Shown here in pieces: positions 1 through 4,374 of a DNA stretch of 5,997 nt. The notes below the pieces were generated by a model. It saw nothing but the letters and a program-made list of their open reading frames with translations. It ran no database searches and was not told the origin of the DNA. A program made the position numbers and the translations under genes. The stretch is from JBHOQX01 sp042408595 (GTDB lineage: Bacteria; Chloroflexota; Chloroflexia; Chloroflexales; Roseiflexaceae), in the NCBI GenBank assembly GCA_042408595.1, contig JBHOQX010000121.1, forward strand, positions 1-5,997, read 5' to 3'. Position 1 is the first letter of the stretch, and every line of letters starts with the position of its first letter.

Positions 1-888
1 GTTGACGAAGCCGCCGATCAGCCCCTCGAGCGCCGGGTGGCTGCGCCCGGCGACCGGCGTGCCGATGCACAGGTCGTCCTGGCCGCTCGTGCGCGCCAGC
101 AGCGTCTGGAACGCGGCCAGCAGCGTCATGAACAGCGTCACACCCTCCGAGCGGCTCAGGGTTCGCAACGACCCGGCCAGGTCGGCGGGGAGCGCGAAGC
201 CATAGGTCGCACCGTTGGCCGTTTGCACCGCCGGGCGGGGGCGGTCGGTGGGGAGATCGAGCAGGTCGGGCAGGCCGGCCAGCTCGTCGCGCCAGAAGCG
301 CAGGTGCGCCTCCAGGGCAGCGCCCTGGAGCCAGGCGCGCTGCCAGGCGGCGTAGTCGGCGTACTGAATAAGCAGCGCCGGCAGGCTTGGACTGCGGCCC
401 GCCGTGTGCGCGGCATACACTGCCCCGAGCTCCTGGATCAAAACGCCGATCGACCAGCCGTCCGAGGCGATGTGATGGAGCGTCATCGCGACGATATGCT
501 CGTCGTCTGCCAGCCGGATGAGCACTGCGCGCAGCATCAGGTCGCGCTGCAGATCGAATGGGCGCACTGCTTCCCGGCGGATGTGGCGCATCGCCTCAGC
601 ATCGCGCCCGGCCTCTGGCAGACGGCGCAGATCGACGATCTCCAGCGGGGCGGGCTGGGGCGGCAGGATCACCTGCACAGGCCGGCCATCGCGGGCGGCG
701 AACACAGTGCGCAGCGCCTCGTGCCGCCGGATGATCGTGTCGAGGCTGGCCTGCAGCGCGGCGACATCCAGCCGGCCACAGAGGCGGACGGCCACCGGGT
801 TGTTGTAGAACGGGCTTTCCGGCTCGAGCTGGTCGAGGAACCACAGGCGCTGCTGGGCGAATGACAGCGGCAGATCGCCGTCGCGAGG
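1..888 (-). other. Condensation domain 2, LCL-type, cut by the window edge
   Basis: About 296 of the usual 450 or so residues are present. It opens with LPLSFAQQRLWFLDQLEP, the standard C1 of LCL domains, followed by RRHEALRTVF (C2) and HHIASDGWS (1255-1263, catalytic H1256). It ends at the window edge within C5 (IGTPVAGR, then GLIGGFVN). The LCL form implies that the residue added by the preceding module stays in the L configuration. It shows that at least one further module is encoded to the left. Confidence 0.95.
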
Positions 889-3800
889 AACGGGCGTCAG
901 CGGCGGCAGAGTCACCCTGGCCTGCGCGCGGCGGGCATCGGTGATGGCGGCTGCCATGGCGGCCAGGGTCGGTCGCTCGAAGATCGTTCCCAGTGGCAGA
1001 TCGATCTGGGCTGCCTCGCGCAGCCGGGCCAGAAGCTGTGTCGCCCGCAGCGAGTGACCGCCGAGCGCAAAGAAGTCGTCGTGCGCGCCGACCCGCGCCA
1101 CGCCGAGCACCTGCGCCCATAACTCAGCCAGCAGGTGCTCGTCTGGCGTCCGTGGCGCCATGAAAGGTGCAATGCCGATATAGAGCGTGTCCGGCGGCGG
1201 CAACGCGCGCCGGTCGAGCTTGCCGTTCGGTGTCAGCGGCAGCGCGTCGAGCGGCACAACTACCGATGGGACCATCCAGGCGGGCAATCGCTCGCGCAGC
1301 CAGGTGATGAGTTCTGCGGGCGGCGTGCCGCGATGTGCGTCCGGAGCGCTGTGCACCGCATGCGATGGGCTGGATGCAGCACGGCTGCTGTCCAACATCT
1401 GCCGTCCACCGTCCCTGCGCTCCCCCGCTCCCCCGCTTCCGCGCTCCGCGTCCGCTGGGATCCTGACCCCCGGCACCACATACGCCACCAGGCGCGGGTC
1501 GCCCGGCACGTCCTCGCGCAGGGCCACCGCCGCGTCGGCCAGGGCGGGGTGTCGGCGAAGGGCGGACTCGATCTCGCCCAGTTCGATCCGGTAGCCACGC
1601 AGCTTCACCTGCTCGTCGGTCCGCCCGAGGAACTCGATCGTGCCGTCGGGCCGAAGGCGGCCGAGGTCGCCGGTGCGGTAGAGGCGGGCCGACGCACGGC
1701 GGACGGCAGCGCCCGCGCCCGCTATCGCCCATCGCCAACCGCCCATCTCCGGGAACTTCTCCGCCGTCAGCTCCGGGCGATGGAGGTAGCCGCGGGCCAC
1801 GCCGACGCCGCCGAGGTACAGCTCGCCGGGGACCCCGACGGGAGCCGGCTCGCCGCGCCGATCCAGCACCAGCATCGTCGCGTTGGCGATCGGCCGACCA
1901 AGCGGAACGTCTTCCCCTTCCAGCGGCAGCGTAACACGGTAGTAGGACGCGGCGACCGTCGCCTCCGTCGGGCCGTAGCCGTTCAGGAAGCGGCGCCCCG
2001 GGGCCCAGCGGGCGGCGACGGCGGCGGGGCAGCGCTCGCCGGCGGAGACCACGGTTGCGAGCGCCGGGAGCCCGTCCGCTTCCAACAGCGCCAGAAGCGC
2101 CGGCGGCAGCGTGACGACGCTGATCGCCTCCTCGCGCAGCAGCGCGTGGAGCCGCGCCGGGTCGGTCAGGCACGCGCGGGGCGCCAGAACAACCGTGGCA
2201 CCGGCCGCCAGCGGCGGCAGGATCTCGGTCACCGCCGCATCGAAGCTGATGGCGGCGAACTGGAGCACGCGACTCTCGGGCGTGATCGCGAACTCTTCGT
2301 TGACGACATGGAGCAGGTTCGCCAGCCCGCGATGCTCGATCAACACCCCTTTGGGCTGGCCGGTCGAGCCCGAGGTGTAGATACAATAGGCCAGGCTGTC
2401 GGGCGTAGCGTGGGGTGGCGGGTCGGCGGCTGGCTGCCGGGCAATAGCGGGCCAGTCGGCGGTCAGGTCGATCACCGGCCACGGCCCATCCTGGATGATC
2501 GTCGGGCGATTCGTCCCTGCCCCGTCGTCGTGCGCCTCTCGTCCCCCGTCCGTCAGCACCGCCACGGGCCGGGCATCCTCCAGCATGAAGCGCAGCCGCT
2601 CCGACGGGTAGGCCGGGTCGAGCGGCAGATACGCGCCGCCGGCTTTGAGGATGCCGAGCATCCCGATCACCATGTCGAACGATGGGGCGGCATGGAGGCC
2701 GACCAGCGCGTCCGGGCCAATGCCGAGGCTGCGCAGGTGGTGGGCGAGTTGATTGGCCCGCGCGTTCAGCTCGCCGTAGCTCAACGTTGCACCCCCCCAG
2801 CGCAGCGCGGTCGCCGCCGGCGTTGCGGCGGCCCGGGCTGCGATCAGGTCGTGCGCCAGGCCCGGCGGGAACGGGCGGGCCGTGTCGTTCCAGGCGGCGA
2901 TCTGCGCCAGTTCGGCGGCGGTCAGCAGCGGCAGCCCGCCGATGGGCTGGTCTGGCCCGCCGGCGAAGCCGGCCAGCAGTGTCTGGAGATGGCCGAGCAT
3001 CCGTTGGATCGCGGCATCGTCGAACCGGCGGCGGTCGTACTCCAGATCGAGCCCCAGCTCGCGCCCTGGCGTCGCGACCAGCAGCAGCGGGTAGTTGGTG
3101 CGCGAGAACGCGCGTACATCCTCGATCCGCAGGCTGCCGCCCGGCGCGCGCAGCGCTTCGCTCACCGGGTAGTTTTCGAAGACCAGCAGGCTTTCAAACA
3201 GGGGCGTGCCGCGCGGCATGTCGCTCCAGCCCTGGATCTGCACCAGCGAGCAGTGTTCGAACTGGCGGTGCGCTGCCTGGGAGCGCTGGAGCGCCTCCAA
3301 CCACGCGCCGAGCGGCATGTCATCACGCACAGCAACACGCACCGGCAGCGTGTTGATGAACAGCCCGACCATCTCGTCGGCGCCGGGCAGGTCGAGCGGG
3401 CGGCCGGCGACGGTCGTACCGAAGACGATATCCTCCTCGCCGCTGTAGCGGCTGAGCAACAGCGCCCAGGCGCCCTGCACCAGGGTGTTGAGCGTCAGCC
3501 CGGCGCGGCGGGCCAGCTCGCGCAGCGCGGCGGTCAGGTCGGCCGGCAGCCGCGCGTTGGTCGCGGCGCTCTCATCCGGGCCGGTGGGCGGATGATCGAT
3601 GGTGAGCGGGGTGGGCGCGCGGAAGCCGGCCAGCGCCCCGCGCCAGTAGGCCGCGGCGGCGCTGGCGTCCTGCGCCACCAGCCAGGCGATGTAGTCGCGG
3701 TAGGGCCGGGCAGGCGGCAGGCGCGGGGTCTCGCCGCGGCTGAGCGCTTCGTAGGCGGCCAGCACCTCACGCAGCAGCAGCGGCACCGACCAGCCGTCGA

Positions 3801-4239
3801 GCAGCAGGTGATGGTGCGCCCAGACCAGCCGCCAGCCGTCATCGGCGATGCGGGCGAGCGTGAGGCGCATCAGCGGCGGCGCGGCCAGATCGAACCCGCG
3901 GGCGCGCTCGGCGGCCACCAGCGCGGCCAGGCGCTCCGCTTGGGCCGCCGCCGGCAGGCCGCGCCAGTCCTCCTGCGCCAGCGGCAGGTGCGCCCGGCGC
4001 TGCACCACCTGAAGCGGCTCGTCGGTCTCCTCCCAGACAAAGCCGCTGCGCAGGATGGCGTGCCGGTCCAGCGCGAGCTGCCAGGCGCGCTCGAACGCCG
4101 TGACATCCAGCGCGCCTCGCAGTGCGCAGCTCATCACCTCGACATACACACCGCCGCCCGGCGCGAGCACGCTGTGGAACAGCATGCCCTGCTGCATCGG
4201 CGCGAGTGGGTAGATATCTTCGATCGTCTGCGCGCTCAT
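1..4239 (-). CDS. NRPS, N-terminal part: C - A - T - C (partial); 3' end outside the window
   Basis: An uninterrupted 1413-codon reading frame runs from the ATG at 4239 to the left edge. Domain order by residue is C (about 5-435), A (about 450-1012), T (about 1028-1094) and a second C (1118 to the edge). Key residues seen: HHLLLDG at 143-149; YTSGSTGQPKG at 621-631; NGYGPTE around 753-759; YRTGD at 854-858; A10 lysine K1007; carrier serine S1063; second C motif HHIASDG at 1255-1261. It is one full elongation module plus the start of the next. The first C domain resembles those that accept a D residue, matching the E-ending protein encoded just upstream. The N-terminus is short (about five residues before the C domain), as expected of a docking acceptor. 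All motifs look intact, so the enzyme should be functional. The A domain carries three unusually long loops containing short tandem repeats. The left edge cuts the second C domain about two thirds through. Confidence 0.98.
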   Translation of the reverse strand, partial: MSAQTIEDIYPLAPMQQGMLFHSVLAPGGGVYVEVMSCALRGALDVTAFERAWQLALDRHAILRSGFVWEETDEPLQVVQRRAHLPLAQEDWRGLPAAAQAERLAALVAAERARGFDLAAPPLMRLTLARIADDGWRLVWAHHHLLLDGWSVPLLLREVLAAYEALSRGETPRLPPARPYRDYIAWLVAQDASAAAAYWRGALAGFRAPTPLTIDHPPTGPDESAATNARLPADLTAALRELARRAGLTLNTLVQGAWALLLSRYSGEEDIVFGTTVAGRPLDLPGADEMVGLFINTLPVRVAVRDDMPLGAWLEALQRSQAAHRQFEHCSLVQIQGWSDMPRGTPLFESLLVFENYPVSEALRAPGGSLRIEDVRAFSRTNYPLLLVATPGRELGLDLEYDRRRFDDAAIQRMLGHLQTLLAGFAGGPDQPIGGLPLLTAAELAQIAAWNDTARPFPPGLAHDLIAARAAATPAATALRWGGATLSYGELNARANQLAHHLRSLGIGPDALVGLHAAPSFDMVIGMLGILKAGGAYLPLDPAYPSERLRFMLEDARPVAVLTDGGREAHDDGAGTNRPTIIQDGPWPVIDLTADWPAIARQPAADPPPHATPDSLAYCIYTSGSTGQPKGVLIEHRGLANLLHVVNEEFAITPESRVLQFAAISFDAAVTEILPPLAAGATVVLAPRACLTDPARLHALLREEAISVVTLPPALLALLEADGLPALATVVSAGERCPAAVAARWAPGRRFLNGYGPTEATVAASYYRVTLPLEGEDVPLGRPIANATMLVLDRRGEPAPVGVPGELYLGGVGVARGYLHRPELTAEKFPEMGGWRWAIAGAGAAVRRASARLYRTGDLGRLRPDGTIEFLGRTDEQVKLRGYRIELGEIESALRRHPALADAAVALREDVPGDPRLVAYVVPGVRIPADAERGSGGAGERRDGGRQMLDSSRAASSPSHAVHSAPDAHRGTPPAELITWLRERLPAWMVPSVVVPLDALPLTPNGKLDRRALPPPDTLYIGIAPFMAPRTPDEHLLAELWAQVLGVARVGAHDDFFALGGHSLRATQLLARLREAAQIDLPLGTIFERPTLAAMAAAITDARRAQARVTLPPLTPVPRDGDLPLSFAQQRLWFLDQLEPESPFYNNPVAVRLCGRLDVAALQASLDTIIRRHEALRTVFAARDGRPVQVILPPQPAPLEIVDLRRLPEAGRDAEAMRHIRREAVRPFDLQRDLMLRAVLIRLADDEHIVAMTLHHIASDGWSIGVLIQELGAVYAAHTAGRSPSLPALLIQYADYAAWQRAWLQGAALEAHLRFWRDELAGLPDLLDLPTDRPRPAVQTANGATYGFALPADLAGSLRTLSRSEGVTLFMTLLAAFQTLLARTSGQDDLCIGTPVAGRSHPALEGLIGGFVN
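958..1158 (-). other. Carrier (T/PCP) domain
   Basis: The motif DDFFALGGHSLRATQLLARL carries the phosphopantetheine serine at S1063. His before Ser (GGHS) is the form normally seen when the following domain is a condensation domain and not an E domain, which is the case here. The domain is complete and has the usual spacing after the A domain. Confidence 0.96.
1402..1456. repeat. Octamer/heptamer repeat tract in the A8-A9 insertion
   Basis: On the plus strand, CCGTCCA and CCGTCCC (1402-1415) are followed by GCTCCCCC twice in perfect tandem (1419-1434), then decayed copies GCTTCCGC, GCTCCGC and GTCCGCT (1435-1456). On the coding strand this gives a Gly/Ser/Arg-rich segment inside an extra loop of about 40 residues (around 927-967). 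Confidence 0.65.
1724..1751. repeat. Four degenerate heptamers in the A6-A7 loop
   Basis: Four consecutive 7-base units follow one another without gaps: ATCGCCC, then three variants differing from it by one, one and two bases. They lie in the coding frame of the A domain and encode part of a Gly/Trp/Ala-rich loop just before YRTGD. The loop is about eleven residues longer than the usual spacing. 28 bases is not a multiple of three, so the flanking sequence must have kept the frame. Confidence 0.55.
2510..2554. repeat. Degenerate heptamer repeat in the A2-A3 loop
   Basis: On the plus strand, CTCGTCC (2538-2544) is followed directly by CCCGTCC (2545-2551), with a further TTCGTCC at 2510-2516. 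The segment encodes a Gly/Asp/Arg-rich loop (residues about 564-580) that is roughly ten residues longer than usual for this part of an A domain. The repeat is weak and partly decayed. Confidence 0.4.
2935..4227 (-). other. Condensation domain 1, DCL-like (accepts a D-configured donor)
   Basis: It forms the peptide bond between the incoming chain and the residue loaded in this module. It opens with IEDIYPLAPMQQGMLFHSVL, the form of C1 usual in C domains that follow an E domain; ordinary LCL domains have SFAQQRLWFL instead. The active site is HHLLLDG (143-149, catalytic H144). Later motifs include VFGTTVAGRP, VGLFINTLPVR and FESLLVFENYP, all regular. The first residues (MSAQTIEDIYPL) probably double as the acceptor docking element. 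Boundaries are approximate. Confidence 0.92.
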
Positions 4240-4240
4240 G

Positions 4241-4248
4241 CCCCTTCT
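4241..4248 (-). promoter_or_regulatory. Shine-Dalgarno-like sequence of the second NRPS gene
   Basis: The minus strand reads AGAAGGGG immediately before C and the ATG at 4239. The GAAGG core sits only about 3 bases from the start, closer than usual. The start is nevertheless well fixed: an in-frame TGA lies at 4255-4257, and the conserved C-domain motif begins within ten codons of the ATG. Confidence 0.5.
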
Positions 4249-4311
4249 CAGCCTTCAGACATGGCGAACGCCGGCCCCGGCAATGCGATCGTGCATAACC
4301 TACAACTACAA

Positions 4312-4353
4312 CCGCCCGACGCGCCGTTTTCCGTGCGGCGCGCCGACGGGCGG
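4312..4353 (-). other. Intergenic GC-rich imperfect hairpin
   Basis: On the minus-strand transcript, CCGCCCG pairs with CGGGCGG and CGCGCCG pairs with CGGCGCG. That gives 14 G-C pairs, interrupted by an asymmetric internal loop (4 bases on one side, 1 on the other), closed by a 9-base loop containing AAAA. It lies between the NRPS stop at 4372 and the next start at 4239. The sequence just downstream is only moderately U-rich (two copies of TTGTAG, 4300-4311), without a run of U. It is therefore not a convincing intrinsic terminator. It may stabilise or process mRNA, or attenuate expression of the second gene. Confidence 0.55.
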
Positions 4354-4360
4354 CCTTGGA

Positions 4361-4374
4361 TGACAGAATTGTCA
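4361..4374. repeat. Small inverted repeat overlapping the stop codon
   Basis: The bases read TGACAGAATTGTCA, with 5-base arms TGACA/TGTCA around a 4-base centre. It overlaps the TGA stop of the upstream NRPS gene and is less GC-rich than its surroundings. It could be a protein site or chance; no function is claimed. Confidence 0.35.

Larger units (their letters stand above)
1204..2892 (-). other. Adenylation domain, code DATTVAGVAK, with three enlarged loops
   Basis: It selects and activates the amino acid as an adenylate. Core motifs in order: LSYGELNARANQLA (A1), LKAGGAYLPLDP (531-542, A2), YTSGSTGQPKG (621-631, A3), ISFDAAVTEI (A4 region), NGYGPTEATV (A5), GELYLGGVGVARGY (A6), YRTGDLGR (854-861, A7), GRTDEQVKLRGYRIELGEIE (A8), LPAWMVPS (A9) and PLTPNGKLDRRAL (A10). 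Aligned by eye to GrsA, the ten pocket residues are D667, A668, T671, T710, V731, A733, G754, V762, A763 and K1007. D667 and K1007 fit an ordinary alpha-amino acid. The code matches none I can recall exactly; by eye it sits nearest to pockets for aromatic residues, with low certainty. Loops at about 564-580, 831-848 and 927-967 are longer than normal and are coded by repeat-like DNA. Confidence 0.95.

Noticed and set aside
1..24. GLIGGFVN in the second C domain instead of the more usual GFFVN
   Set aside because: This position varies among LCL domains (for example GCFVN is common), so a Gly here is not good evidence of a defect.
37..864. A 275-codon open frame on the plus strand
   Set aside because: It lies opposite the second C domain of the NRPS, is Arg/Gln/Gly-rich and has no recognisable motif. 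Long antisense frames are expected in such GC-rich coding DNA.
1124..2482. A 452-codon open frame on the minus strand in another register
   Set aside because: It overlaps the A domain in a different frame and is an Arg/Pro/Gly-rich shadow. The true frame carries every A-domain core motif.
2682..3356. A 224-codon plus-strand open frame
   Set aside because: It is antisense to the C-A junction of the NRPS and has low-complexity Arg/Ser/Ala/Pro composition with no domain signature.
4312..4353. Intrinsic terminator between the two NRPS genes
   Set aside because: Neither strand has a run of T after the stem, and the two proteins are expected to be made together, so only a hairpin is claimed.
4240..4371. 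A sigma-70-like promoter in the gap (TTGTAG and TAGGTTAT elements)
   Set aside because: The elements are not at a usable 16-18 base spacing, so no pair of -35 and -10 boxes can be supported.
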